Assembly (NCBI RefSeq): GCF_014055025.1
Contig: NZ_CP059571.1
Coordinates: forward strand, 868,001 to 932,000
Length of the DNA stretch: 64,000 bases
From: Neisseria bacilliformis
GTDB lineage: Bacteria; Pseudomonadota; Gammaproteobacteria; Burkholderiales; Neisseriaceae
Reading direction: 5' to 3'
Shown here: positions 27,208 through 35,867 of the stretch, piece by piece
Layout of the letters: every line of letters begins with the position of its first letter
Position numbering within the stretch: position 1 is the stretch's first letter
Made by a program: the position numbers and the translations under genes
Notes under the pieces: generated by a model
What the model was told of the DNA's origin: nothing
The model's input: only the letters and a program-made list of their open reading frames with translations
Databases searched by the model: none

Positions 27208-28218
27208 ATGAAGAAGTTACATATCACCTTCGCCGCCGCCCTGCTGTGCGCCGCCGCCGCCCATGCCGAAACCACCAACCGCATCGGCGGGCGCATCTTC
27301 TCGGCCATCGAATACGAAAGCGACGGCGACGGCAACGCCACCACCACCTTTTCCGACCTCAACAGCCGCCTGTGGATCATGGGCAGCGAAAAAGTCAGCG
27401 ACAACGGCCTCACTCTCATCTACGGCCTCAACTCCTTCGTCGCCCACGATTACAACGGCTGGGCCACCGACGATTCCTACATCGGTCTCAGAGGCAGCCT
27501 CGGCACCGTCCGCGTCGGCCGCATGAGCACCCCCGTCCACTACATGACCGGCCATCAGGACGAATTTGAAGGCAACAACTACACCCAAACCATGGGGCGC
27601 ATGACCCGCTTCGGCAACCGCGCCATCTCCGTCGTGTACGACTCCGTGCCCAAAAAAGGCTTCAGCTACCGCCTGATGGCCGCCCCCGGCTACAACAACC
27701 CCAACTACAACGACCCCGGCTACCCGACCAAAACCGCCTAAGAGCGCAACGGCAAATGGATTTACGGCGCAGGCTTCGACTACACCCACGCCAAAGGCTT
27801 CAACGCCCACTATGGCATGGAATACGCCGTCAAAGCCTCGCCCGACGCGGAAAAAGACCGTCAGGTGCACTCGCTGAAAATCGGCTACGACAAAGACAAA
27901 TTTAGCATCGGCGCGGGTTTCCAATACGCGCACAACACCCGCGACCGCTTCTACTACGCCGACCCCGAAACCAAAACAGCCAACACCAAAGACTTCCAAA
28001 TCACCACCAGCTACAAACTGGGCAACTTCACCCCGCAGATCGGCGTGGCCTACGGCCGCTCCAACAGCGGCAAAAACTACAAACAGCTCGCCCTGCAAAC
28101 CCGCTACGACTTCTCGAAAAGCACCTTCATCAACCTCGGCGCGGGTCTGGTGAAAGAAAACCGCGACAAAAAAACCTGGCGCGCCGTCGGCCTGTCCATG
28201 ACCCACAACATCCAATAG
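27208..28218 (+). pseudogene. Gram-negative porin with in-frame nonsense codon
   Basis: Signal peptide MKKLHITFAAALLCAAAAHA, then a porin-type start (ETTNRIGGRIFSAIEYES) with alternating beta strands and motifs such as SRLWIMGSEKVSDNG and YIGLRGSLGTVRVGR. A TAA at 27739-27741 stops the frame after 177 residues. The same frame resumes at once (ERNGKWIYGAGFDYTH) and runs to a normal porin end at 28218. A single base change would restore a 336-codon gene. The ribosome site AGGAGA is strong. Outer-membrane diffusion pore if functional. Confidence 0.88.
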
Positions 28219-28237
28219 GCGCAGGCCGCCGCCACGG

Positions 28238-28273
28238 AAAACCCGCCCTGCAAACTGCGTCGGCGGGTTTTTG
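28238..28273 (+). terminator. Intrinsic terminator of the porin gene
   Basis: AAACCCGCC, 14-base loop, GGCGGGTTTTTG. Confidence 0.8.
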
Positions 28274-28296
28274 CCTGCTCCGTATCGGGAAACCTT

Positions 28297-28333
28297 TGAG
28301 GCCGTCTGAAAACTGCGTTTTCAGACGGCCTCA
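28297..28333. terminator. Inverted DUS hairpin
   Basis: TGAGGCCGTCTGAAAAC with its inverse; second terminator after the porin gene. Confidence 0.8.
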
Positions 28334-28335
28334 CT

Positions 28336-28456
28336 GTATGGTGGAACAAAATACCCATTGTAGGCCGGGCTTCAGCCCGGCTAACTCGCTATTTCTCCGG
28401 TTTTTGCTGGGCTGAAGCCCAGCAGAGTAGGGTGTGTGGCGCAGCCACGCACACGG
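28336..28456. repeat. REP-containing intergenic element (copy 1) plus REP-like palindrome
   Basis: 28336-28424 resembles the inverse of 53407-53535: GGTGGAACAAAATACCCAT, GTAGGCCGGGCTTCAGCCC, CTATTT-TCCG, then GGGCTGAAGCCC. A TAGGGTGTGTGGCGC-type palindrome follows at 28427-28456. Confidence 0.7.
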
Positions 28457-28601
28457 TTTTCGCTGCGCCGAAACTTCGTTTTAACTTTGTTGAAGCTACG
28501 CTTTCAGACGGCCTCAAAGGCAGGTGGAAACCGGAAACCTTTATAAAATCCCGACAACGGCCTGTATAGCGCGGATTGGTTGCGGAGCTGAAATCAAAAA
28601 A
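28457..28601. other. Intergenic stretch without recognised gene
   Basis: Holds the composite word ACTTTGTTGAAGCTACGCT ending in a single DUS at about 28503-28514; otherwise nothing recognised. The whole gap 28219-28824 is repeat-derived. Confidence 0.6.
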
Positions 28602-28714
28602 ACGCCGTCATTCCCGCGCAGGCGAGAATCTTGTCGAAACCCAAACAATAGCTTGTTTATTCAAGAATTATTGAAAACCAGGCAAGATTCCCGCCTGCGC
28701 GGGAATGACGGCGT
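28602..28714. repeat. NIME: two dRS3 repeats flanking an RS segment (1)
   Basis: dRS3 units ATTCCC-N8-GGGAAT at 28610-28629 (one mismatch) and 28687-28706 (exact), in inverted arrangement around about 57 bases. Confidence 0.85.
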
Positions 28715-28824
28715 TTAGAGGTATCCGAAGTTTTAGGTAGGGCGACGCACGCGGTTTCGGATGCCTGCGCAAGAAAACGCGCGTGCGCCTATAAAAACAG
28801 ATGGTGAAGCCCTGAAACGCCCCC

Positions 28825-29034
28825 TCAACGCCCGAACAACTCCGCCACCATCGCCGCCTCTTCCTCGGTATAGGCCGCTCCGTTGAGCTTGGCCGACAAG
28901 ACAAACTCGCCGCTCAAACCCTGTTCGGCGCAGGCATCGCGCCAGCCTTGCAACCGCTCTTCTTTGCCGCTTTTGTTTTTCAGACGGCCTACCGCGCGGG
29001 CGGCCTGCTGCGCATTACTGTTTTTGTCCGTCAT
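28825..29034 (-). CDS. Small helical protein, hypothetical
   Basis: A 69-residue polar protein with no membrane segment. A DUS inside encodes VGRLKNKSG. The remainder (ERLQGWRDACAEQGLSGEF; EEEAAMVAELFGR) looks helical and could be a small DNA- or protein-binding domain. A GGAG site lies upstream at slightly long spacing. It is divergent from nrdG. Function unknown. Confidence 0.55.
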   Translation of the reverse strand: MTDKNSNAQQAARAVGRLKNKSGKEERLQGWRDACAEQGLSGEFVLSAKLNGAAYTEEEAAMVAELFGR

Positions 29035-29125
29035 TTTTTCCGTCTCCGAAACATAGTCCGCGCATCATAGCGCGGTTTCCCCGTGCGTTTCAAACCGCCA
29101 GAAAAGTCTTTTTCAATAAAAATAA

Positions 29126-29143
29126 GCAAATTATAAAATTTGC
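29126..29143. promoter_or_regulatory. Palindrome upstream of nrdG
   Basis: GCAAATT-ATAA-AATTTGC, perfect 7-base arms in AT-rich DNA between the divergent genes. Possibly a second operator; the regulator is unknown. Confidence 0.4.
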
Positions 29144-29154
29144 ACGAGCTATTG

Positions 29155-29229
29155 TTGCGGCCGTGCGGCAATGTGTCTAGAATACCAAATATGGTATTTT
29201 TCAAACGCAGTTCATACTATATATAGTAT
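29155..29229 (+). promoter_or_regulatory. nrdG promoter overlapped by tandem NrdR-type boxes
   Basis: Promoter -35 TTGCGG (29155-29160), 17-base spacer, -10 TAGAAT (29178-29183). Two 16-base palindromes follow: ATACCAAATATGGTAT (29182-29197) and ATACTATATATAGTAT (29214-29229). Their centres are 32 bases apart, three helical turns, exactly the layout of known paired NrdR boxes, and they cover the -10 and start site. This supports repression by NrdR when dNTPs are plentiful. Confidence 0.8.
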
Positions 29230-29244
29230 TTTAAGGAAGACGCT

Positions 29245-29787
29245 ATGCCGAGCCTGAAATTCACCACCGAACAAATCGTCTGGCAGGAAGTGCCGGGCGA
29301 GGTGTCGCTGGCGTTTTTGTTTTCAGGCTGCCAACTGCGCTGCAAGGGCTGCCACAGCGCGGACGCTTGGAAGGCTTCTTTGGGGCAGGAATTGACGGCG
29401 GATTATCTGAAAGGCCGTCTGAAACGCTATCGCGGCTTAATCACCTGCGTGCTGTTTATGGGCGGCGAATGGCAGCCTGAAATCTTACAGCAGATGCTCG
29501 GCATCGTGGTGCGGGCGGGTTTGAAAGCGTGCCTGTACACGGGCTTGGAACGCGAAGAATTGGAAGCGGTATCCGAAAGCATCATTCCGTATCTCACTTA
29601 TTTGAAAACAGGGCGTTGGGTGATGGAGCTGGGCGGTTTGGACAGCCCGGCCACCAACCAGAAATTCATCGATGTGCGCACGGGCGAGGTGTTGAACCGA
29701 TTGTTTGTGAAAGACAATCCCGCGCCAAAAGTGATTCCGATTGCCGCGTCTGCGCCTGCGGACGGGGCGTTTGTTCAGACGGCCTGA
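29245..29787 (+). CDS. nrdG: Anaerobic ribonucleotide reductase activating protein (NrdG)
   Basis: A 180-residue radical-SAM activase that installs the glycyl radical on NrdD. The cluster motif is C29-x3-C33-x2-C36 (GCQLRCKGCHS). The glycine-rich SAM-binding FMGGEW follows near residue 72. AAGGA lies upstream. It is closest to the short NrdG3 type that accompanies NrdD enzymes lacking an ATP cone. nrdG comes before nrdD, with 85 bases between them holding an Eikenella-type DUS and an AG-DUS. Confidence 0.92.
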   Translation: MPSLKFTTEQIVWQEVPGEVSLAFLFSGCQLRCKGCHSADAWKASLGQELTADYLKGRLKRYRGLITCVLFMGGEWQPEILQQMLGIVVRAGLKACLYTGLEREELEAVSESIIPYLTYLKTGRWVMELGGLDSPATNQKFIDVRTGEVLNRLFVKDNPAPKVIPIAASAPADGAFVQTA

Positions 29788-29872
29788 ACCGTCTGTTTTG
29801 CGCTTTCAGGTAGCCTTTATCTTTAAAAAGGCCGTCTGAAAGCCGTTTTTAACCACCACAGGAGGACTTAAC

Positions 29873-31672
29873 ATGATTCGGCTGTATCCCGAACAGTTAA
29901 ACGGCAAACTGCAATTTATGCACGACTACATTTCCGCCCACAACGCGGCCGACGGCTCGAAGATGGACGCCAACGCCAACGTAACGCAGAAAAACATCGC
30001 CACGATGGAAGCGGAAATCATGAAAGACTTTTTCGTGCAGATGAACCGCGCCCAAGTGTCGCGCAAAATCGCCGAGATTTTCGATGAAGCCACCGCCCGC
30101 GAATACATCCGCCAGATTGAAGCGCACGAAATCTATGTGCACGACGAAACCAGCCTGAAACCCTACTGCGTGTCGGTAACGCTGTATCCGTTTTTGCTCG
30201 ACGGCTTAAGCAAGCTCGGCGGCGAATCGAAAGCGCCCAAGCATCTGGCGTCGTTCTGCGGCTCGTTTATCAATCTGGTGTTCGCCATCAGCGCCCAGTT
30301 TGCCGGCGCGGTCGCCACCGTGGAATTTCTCACTTATTTCGATTACTTCGCCCGCAAGGATTACGGCGAAGACTATCTCGAAACCCATGCCGCCGAAGTC
30401 GCCAACCACCTGCAACAGGTCGTGTACAGCATCAACCAGCCCGCTGCCGCACGCGGCTATCAGAGCGTGTTTTGGAATATTTCCGTTTACGATCAATACT
30501 ATTTCGACGCGATGTTCGGCGATTTCGTCTTTCCCGATTTCAGCAAACCGGTGTGGGCGAGCGTGGCGAAGCTGCAAAACTTCTTCCTCAAATGGTTCAA
30601 TCAGGAGCGCACCAAAGCCGTTTTGACCTTCCCCGTGGTAACCGCCGCCATGCTCACCGACGGCGGCAAATGCAAAGACGGCGCGTTTGCCGACCAAATG
30701 GCCAAAGAATTGTCCGAGGGCAACTCGTTTTTCGTGTACCTGTCCGACAACCCCGACTCGCTCGCCTCCTGCTGCCGCCTGCGCAACGCCATCGAAGACC
30801 GCACGTTCAGTTACACCCTCGGCGCGGGCGGCGTGGCCACCGGCTCGATTAATGTGATTACCATCAATATGAACCGCTTGGAACAAGACGGCCGCGATTT
30901 GGCCGCCGAAGTCGCCAAAATCCATCGTTACCAATACGCCTACCGCAAACTGATGGAAGAATACCAAGCCGCCGGTATGCTGCCCGTGTACGACGCAGGC
31001 TTCATCACGCTGGACAAACAATTCCTCACCATCGGTATCAACGGTATGGCGGAAGCCGCCGAATCGCAAGGCATCAAAGTCGGCTACAACGACGATTACA
31101 TCAACTTTGTCCAAGGCCGTCTGAAAACCATATTCGAAGCCAACCAAGCCGCCAGCAAGCACTACGGCGTGAAGTTCAACACTGAGTTTGTCCCTGCCGA
31201 AAACCTCGGCGTGAAAAACGCCAAATGGGACAAAGCCGACGGCTACAAAGTCAGCCGCGAATGCTACAACTCCTATTTCTACGTCGTTGAAGACGAGGAA
31301 ATCAACGCGCTTGACAAATTCCTGCTGCACGGTAAAGAACTGGTGGACTGGCTCGACGGCGGCTCCGCGCTGCACCTGAACCTCGACGAAGCCCTGCCCG
31401 CATCCGGCTACCGTTCGCTGCTGGACATCGCCGCACAAACCGGCTGCAACTACTTCTGTGTGAACGTGCGCATCACCATCTGCAACGAATGCGGCCACAT
31501 CGACAAACGCACCCTGCACGCCTGTTCCGCCTGCGGTTCGCACGACATCGACTACGGCACCCGCGTCATCGGCTATTTGAAGCGTGTATCCGCATTCAGC
31601 AGCGGTCGTCGCAAAGAACACGCGCTACGGCATTACCACCGCGAGGCGCAAAAGCAGCGCGAGGCGGCTTAG
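29873..31672 (+). CDS. nrdD: Anaerobic ribonucleoside-triphosphate reductase (NrdD), short type
   Basis: A 599-residue class III ribonucleotide reductase making dNTPs without oxygen. The glycyl radical site is G567 (RVIGYLKRVSAF). The carboxyl zinc site has C537, C540, C551 and C554 (CNEC...CSAC). No ATP-cone domain precedes the catalytic barrel: the protein starts MIRLYPEQLNGKLQFMHDYI and enters the barrel at once, as in the group first noted in Bdellovibrio. AGGAGG precedes the ATG. It forms an operon with nrdG under the tandem NrdR-type operator. Confidence 0.93.
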   Translation: MIRLYPEQLNGKLQFMHDYISAHNAADGSKMDANANVTQKNIATMEAEIMKDFFVQMNRAQVSRKIAEIFDEATAREYIRQIEAHEIYVHDETSLKPYCVSVTLYPFLLDGLSKLGGESKAPKHLASFCGSFINLVFAISAQFAGAVATVEFLTYFDYFARKDYGEDYLETHAAEVANHLQQVVYSINQPAAARGYQSVFWNISVYDQYYFDAMFGDFVFPDFSKPVWASVAKLQNFFLKWFNQERTKAVLTFPVVTAAMLTDGGKCKDGAFADQMAKELSEGNSFFVYLSDNPDSLASCCRLRNAIEDRTFSYTLGAGGVATGSINVITINMNRLEQDGRDLAAEVAKIHRYQYAYRKLMEEYQAAGMLPVYDAGFITLDKQFLTIGINGMAEAAESQGIKVGYNDDYINFVQGRLKTIFEANQAASKHYGVKFNTEFVPAENLGVKNAKWDKADGYKVSRECYNSYFYVVEDEEINALDKFLLHGKELVDWLDGGSALHLNLDEALPASGYRSLLDIAAQTGCNYFCVNVRITICNECGHIDKRTLHACSACGSHDIDYGTRVIGYLKRVSAFSSGRRKEHALRHYHREAQKQREAA

Positions 31673-31693
31673 GCGGGTAGGGTCTTAACAAAA

Positions 31694-31735
31694 AAGGCCG
31701 TCTGAAAAGCGGATTCGCGGTTTTTCAGACGGCCT
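31694..31735. terminator. Inverted DUS hairpin terminator of nrdGD
   Basis: AAGGCCGTCTGAAAA with its inverse. Confidence 0.85.
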
Positions 31736-31772
31736 CTATCGTGTCGGTGTCCGACCATGCCGCCTCTGTGTA

Positions 31773-31863
31773 GGGTGTGTCGCCCCAAGGCGACGCACGC
31801 GTTCTTTGCCGTGCAAACGAAAGGCCGTCTGAAAAATGTGTTTCCCGCTTTTTCAGACGGCCT
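31773..31863. repeat. REP-like palindrome and second DUS hairpin
   Basis: TAGGGTGTGTCGCCCCAAGG-type palindrome at 31773-31801, then an inverted DUS pair at 31821-31863. No gene lies between nrdD and nhaC (31673-32204). Confidence 0.75.
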
Positions 31864-31876
31864 GAAAATAAGAAAT

Positions 31877-31985
31877 GCCGTCATTCCCGCGCAGGCGGGA
31901 ATCTTGTTTGATGTTAAGAAATTATTGTAAAAACAATCTATTGTTTAAGATTAACCAAGATTCCCGCCTACGCGGGAATGACGAT
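31877..31985. repeat. NIME with paired dRS3 (2)
   Basis: Exact dRS3 units at 31883-31902 and 31960-31979 around an AT-rich segment. Confidence 0.88.
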
Positions 31986-32028
31986 GGTTTAACTATTCCT
32001 TGTGTTATTTTAGGTTTTGCAAAGGTCT

Positions 32029-32194
32029 AGGGTCTGTTGACAATCAGCCTTGCGGCGGTGTTTTTGTCAAAAAATACCCGCCTGCCGCGTCAAAAATGCT
32101 CGCAAGGTGTCCACAACCTTGCTACGCTTTTTCCCTTGCATTCGGGCATTTTTTACTCAAAAAACCGCTCACAAGCTGAATGTCAACAGACCCT
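32029..32194. mobile_element. 166-bp MITE (family B, copy 2), IS5-type ends
   Basis: AGGGTCTGTTGACAATCAGC at the left; the inverse of GCTGAATGTCAACAGACCCT at the right. No coding capacity. The right end is identical to the end of the IS remnant at 22156. It sits 11 bases from the end of nhaC and may supply part of its 3' UTR. Confidence 0.85.
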
Positions 32195-32204
32195 GAGCCT
32201 GATT

Positions 32205-33581
32205 TCATTTCCTGCTCAGCGTTACCCCCGTCCAGCCGAAAACCAGGGTCAGCAGCAGGCTCAGGTAGCAGAAAAAGGCGTAGGGCAGGTAGTCCAGCAC
32301 CGCCACGCCCAGTGTTTTGGCGATGAACACACCGCACACGCTCCACGGCACCAGCGGGTTGATCACCGTGCCCGCGTCTTCCAGCGTGCGCGAAAGGTTG
32401 CGCGGGTGCAGGCCGAGTTTGTCGTAAACCGGCTTGAAGGTTTCGCCCGCCAAGAGGATGCTCAAATACTGTTCGCCGATCAACACGTTCACGCCGATGG
32501 CAGTGGCCGCCACGCAGGCGGTGGCACGCCCCGCGCTGGTGAGGAGGTGGCGCACGCCGTCCAGCAGGCTGGGGATGATGCCGAGTGTGAACAAAAGGCC
32601 GCCCAGGCTCAAACCGAGTATCACGATGGCCTGTGTGAAAAACATGCTTTCCAAGCCGCCGCGCGACACCAGCCGGCCGATATGCTCGAAACCGCCTTCG
32701 AGTTTGAAGCCGCCGTAAAACCAGCTTCCCAGCGTGGCCAGGTTCGGGCTGCTGTGCAGATAGGTAACGGCCACGGCAGACAGGATGGTGGCCAGCATGG
32801 CGACAACCGCATTGACGCGGCGCACCGCCAGCACCACCAGCACGGCAAACGGTATCAGCGAATAAGCGTGCACCAGCCCCGAGGCTTGCAGCTGCTCGCG
32901 GAACACGGCGGTGCTGTTCAAATCGTGCGCGGCGGCGGCGGGCAGCAGCCAGCCGGTTGCCAGCGCGGTCAGCAGCCAGGCCGGAACGGTGGTGTAGGCC
33001 ATATTGCGGATGTGCTCGAACAGGTCGATGCCCACAATGGAGGCGGCAATGCCGGTGGTGTCGGAGAGCGGCGACATTTTGTCGCCGAAAAACGCGCCCG
33101 AAACCACCGCGCCGGCGGTCATGGCGAGATTGGCGTGAAACGCCTCGCCCATGCCGATAAAGGCCACCCCCACCGTGGCGCAGGTGGTCAGGCTGCTGCC
33201 GATGCTCACGCCGATCAAAGACGAGAGTACAAAGGCGGAAAGATAGAAATATTCGGGCGAAATCAGGTTGAAACCGTAATACATCAGCGTGGGAATCGAG
33301 CCGGACATCATCAGCGCGCTCACCATCAGCCCGATAAAGAAAAACAGGTACACCGCGCCCATGCTGCGGCTGAGGGCGGCAATCATGCCCTGCTGCATAT
33401 CTTCGTATTTCAGCCCGCGCGAGAGCCCGTAGGCCAACAGCGCGGTGATGGCGGCGATAATGGTCATGTGCGGCAGCCATTCCAGCGCGATAATGGTGTA
33501 ACCCATCGCCGCTACCAGCACGGCGGCCACCAGCGCGGCCTCTTTGCGCGGCATCTCGATCAGGGATTTGAAAGCAAACAC
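32205..33581 (-). CDS. nhaC: NhaC-family Na+/H+ antiporter
   Basis: A 458-residue inner-membrane antiporter with about eleven hydrophobic helices. Family signatures include GVSIGSSLTTCATVGVAFIG, GAVVSGAFFGDKMSPLSDTT and EDAGTVINPLVPWSVCG, whose Asp, Thr and Ser residues line the ion path. I chose GTG at 33581 because a GGAG site lies six bases upstream and the protein then begins MFAFKSLIEMPRKEAAL; the ATGs at 33617 and 33635 lack ribosome sites. Role: sodium or pH homeostasis. Confidence 0.9.
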   Translation of the reverse strand: MFAFKSLIEMPRKEAALVAAVLVAAMGYTIIALEWLPHMTIIAAITALLAYGLSRGLKYEDMQQGMIAALSRSMGAVYLFFFIGLMVSALMMSGSIPTLMYYGFNLISPEYFYLSAFVLSSLIGVSIGSSLTTCATVGVAFIGMGEAFHANLAMTAGAVVSGAFFGDKMSPLSDTTGIAASIVGIDLFEHIRNMAYTTVPAWLLTALATGWLLPAAAAHDLNSTAVFREQLQASGLVHAYSLIPFAVLVVLAVRRVNAVVAMLATILSAVAVTYLHSSPNLATLGSWFYGGFKLEGGFEHIGRLVSRGGLESMFFTQAIVILGLSLGGLLFTLGIIPSLLDGVRHLLTSAGRATACVAATAIGVNVLIGEQYLSILLAGETFKPVYDKLGLHPRNLSRTLEDAGTVINPLVPWSVCGVFIAKTLGVAVLDYLPYAFFCYLSLLLTLVFGWTGVTLSRK

Positions 33582-33652
33582 GGCATCTCCGTTTGCGTGA
33601 GTGAAAACGGCAGGCATTGTAGCGTATGGACACAATGTTTACATAACTTAAA

Positions 33653-33693
33653 AGGCCGTCTGAAAGACCGCCTACCGTTTTTTCAGACGGCCT
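33653..33693. terminator. Inverted DUS hairpin
   Basis: AGGCCGTCTGAAA with its inverse, between nhaC (upstream side) and the glycosyltransferase gene. Confidence 0.8.
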
Positions 33694-33845
33694 CAGGCTG
33701 CGAAAAGGCTATAATCCGCCCTTTGCCAACCCGCGAAGGAAACGTTTGCACCGTTTTCCGAATGCCCGCGCCGCATACGGACTTTGACAAAGGCCGTCCC
33801 CGATGGAGAAACGCGGTTTCGCCCCTGCCAGCCTTCCTGCCCGCC

Positions 33846-35015
33846 ATGACCATTCTGATTGCCGCCCCGTTCTGCTCGCTGCCCGGCGAGCCTTATTTCA
33901 ACCGTTTCCGCTATTTGGCCGAGACTCTGGCCGCGCGGCACGATGTGGTACTGCTTACCAGCCGTTTCCGCCACCACGACAAGTCTTTCAGACGGCCTGA
34001 GGATGCCGCCGCCGCGTCGGCAGGCCGTCTGAAAGTGGTGCTGCTGGACGAGGCGGGTTATCGGAAAAACGTGTCAATAGGCCGTCTGAAAAGCCACCGC
34101 GATTTTGTGCGCAACTTGGATGCATGGCTGGCGGCGCAAAAAGCGGGGGCGTTCGGCGCGGTGTATTCGGCCTATCCGCTGATTGCGTCCAATCTTGTGC
34201 TGGGGCGGTACAAGGCGCGGCTGGGTTACAGGCTGCTGATTGACGTGCAGGACGTGTGGCCGGAATCGTTTTCTGCCGTTTTGCCCGTGCTGGCGAAGCT
34301 GCCGCCGCGCCTCGTGCCCTTCGCCCGCAAGGCAGACCGCGCCTACGCCTGCGCCGACGCGCTGGCGGCGGTGTCGCAAAGCTATCTGGCACGCGCCCGC
34401 GCCGCCAATCCCGCCGTGCTGCATGAGGCGGTGTATATCGGCGCGGATTTCGCCGCAGTGGCCGCCGCGCCCGCGCGGGTGTTTGCCGAGCGCAAAACGC
34501 GGCTGTTCTACCTCGGCACGCTCAGCCACAGCTACGATGTGGAAACCGTCTGTCGTGGCGTGCGCCTGCTGCGGCAGCGCGGCGAAGATGCCGAGCTGCA
34601 CATCTGCGGCGGGGGCGGCGACGAAGCGCGGCTGCGCGCGGCCTACGCAGGGCAGGGCACGGTGTTCCACGGCTATCTGCCCTATGCCGACATGCTCTCG
34701 CTGGCCAAGGGCTGCGACATGGCGGTGAACGCCATCCACAGCCACGCGCCGCAGTCGGTAACCAACAAGCTGTCCGACTACATGGCTCTGCAAAAGCCGG
34801 TGTTAAACAGCCAAACCCATCCCGAAGTGCGCCGCCTGCTCGGCCTTTTGCCGCACGAACATTACCAATCGGGCGACGCGGAAGACTTCGCCGCCGCCTT
34901 CGGCCGTCTGAAAAACCATGCCGCGCCGGTGCGGTCGGCAGAAATCGCCCGCCTGTTCGACCGCCGCGCGTCCTACCGCCGCCTCACCGATCTGATAGAA
35001 AGCCTGCTGCCGTGA
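33846..35015 (+). CDS. Family 4-type glycosyltransferase
   Basis: A 389-residue GT-B enzyme. It starts MTILIAAPFCSLPGEPYFNR, an amino-terminal domain typical of LPS or protein-glycan transferases; the carboxyl domain binds the nucleotide sugar (LFYLGTLSHSYDVETVCRG; HGYLPYADMLSLAKGCDM; TNKLSDYMALQKPVLNSQT). Several DUS in the coding region encode FRRPED and GRLK inserts near residues 50-85, in a loop. The ATG at 33846 has no strong ribosome site. It overlaps the next gene by four bases, so it acts with the phosphoglycosyl transferase; probably adds a later sugar to the protein glycan. Confidence 0.82.
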   Translation: MTILIAAPFCSLPGEPYFNRFRYLAETLAARHDVVLLTSRFRHHDKSFRRPEDAAAASAGRLKVVLLDEAGYRKNVSIGRLKSHRDFVRNLDAWLAAQKAGAFGAVYSAYPLIASNLVLGRYKARLGYRLLIDVQDVWPESFSAVLPVLAKLPPRLVPFARKADRAYACADALAAVSQSYLARARAANPAVLHEAVYIGADFAAVAAAPARVFAERKTRLFYLGTLSHSYDVETVCRGVRLLRQRGEDAELHICGGGGDEARLRAAYAGQGTVFHGYLPYADMLSLAKGCDMAVNAIHSHAPQSVTNKLSDYMALQKPVLNSQTHPEVRRLLGLLPHEHYQSGDAEDFAAAFGRLKNHAAPVRSAEIARLFDRRASYRRLTDLIESLLP

Positions 35016-35623
35016 ACGACATTTGCAAACGCGCCTTCGACATCGCCGTTTCCGCCGCCCTGCTGCTGTGCCTTGCGCCGCTTTTGCTGCTGCTGGCCTG
35101 GCTGATACGGCGCAAACTCGGCACGCCCGTGCTGTTTTGCCAAATGCGCCCGGGCAGACACGGCAAACTGTTTGCCATGTACAAATTCCGCACCATGCGC
35201 GACACCGCCGACGAAAACGGCAAGCCGCTGCCCGATGCCGAACGCCTCACCCCCTTCGGCTGCAAACTGCGCGCCGCCAGCCTCGACGAGCTGCCCGAGT
35301 TGTGGAACGTGCTCAAAGGCGACATGAGCCTGGTCGGCCCGCGCCCGCTCTTGCCCGAATACCTGCCGCTCTATAATGCCGAACAAAGCCGCCGCCACGA
35401 AGTGCGCCCCGGCATCACCGGCTGGGCGCAGGTCAACGGGCGCAACGCGATTTCCTGGCCGGGAAAATTCCGCCTCGACGTGTGGTATGTGGACCACCGC
35501 TCGTTTTGGCTCGACATCAAAATCCTGCTGCTGACCGTGAAAAAAGTCTTTGCCCGCGACGGCATCAATTCCGAGGGCGAGGCCACGGCGGCTAAGTTCG
35601 AGGGCAACGGCGAGGAGGGCTGA
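35012..35623 (+). CDS. Undecaprenyl-phosphate sugar phosphotransferase (PglB amino-domain type)
   Basis: A 203-residue monotopic phosphoglycosyl transferase starting a lipid-linked glycan. One re-entrant membrane helix at 8-30 (FDIAVSAALLLCLAPLLLLL), then the catalytic segments FCQMRPGRHGKLFAMYKFRT, SLDELPELWNVLKGDMSLVG and RPGITGWAQVNGRNAI; the Asp-Glu dyad is in LDELPELWN. In N. meningitidis this domain is fused to an acetyltransferase in PglB; here it stands alone, and the acetyltransferase is a separate gene 244 bases downstream. Coupled to the upstream gene by overlap. Confidence 0.88.
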   Translation: MNDICKRAFDIAVSAALLLCLAPLLLLLAWLIRRKLGTPVLFCQMRPGRHGKLFAMYKFRTMRDTADENGKPLPDAERLTPFGCKLRAASLDELPELWNVLKGDMSLVGPRPLLPEYLPLYNAEQSRRHEVRPGITGWAQVNGRNAISWPGKFRLDVWYVDHRSFWLDIKILLLTVKKVFARDGINSEGEATAAKFEGNGEEG

Positions 35624-35867
35624 TTGGAAACCGTCGGGCATTCATGCCCGACAAAACATCCGCAAAATTGAAACTGTCGGGCATAAATGTCCGACCTACA
35701 CGGGCGCGGAAACCTGTTTTTGGCTACGCCGAAGCTGTGTTTTCAGACGGCCTTTTACGCAAATTCAGCCTGAAAAACAGCAGGCCGTCTGAAAATTAAA
35801 AACCGCCGTCATTCCCGCACAGGCGGGGACGGCCTCCCAAGCGCAACAGACCAACAGAAACCGTTTT
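35624..35867. repeat. Repeat-filled gap: GTCGGGCAT palindromes, DUS, decayed dRS3
   Basis: REP-like GTCGGGCATTCATGCCCGAC (35635-35655 region) and its partner to 35700; GGCTACGCCGAAGCTGTG-type word ending in a DUS near 35750; a second DUS near 35783; a decayed dRS3 near 35811. No gene is seen. Confidence 0.7.

Noticed and set aside
32122-33633. A second long minus-strand frame over nhaC
   Set aside because: Arg-rich shadow; the other frame gives a membrane protein with NhaC motifs.
33653-33845. Upstream extension of the glycosyltransferase to a start near 33732
   Set aside because: The upstream codons have no ribosome site and no family similarity; the protein family starts at MTILIAAPF.
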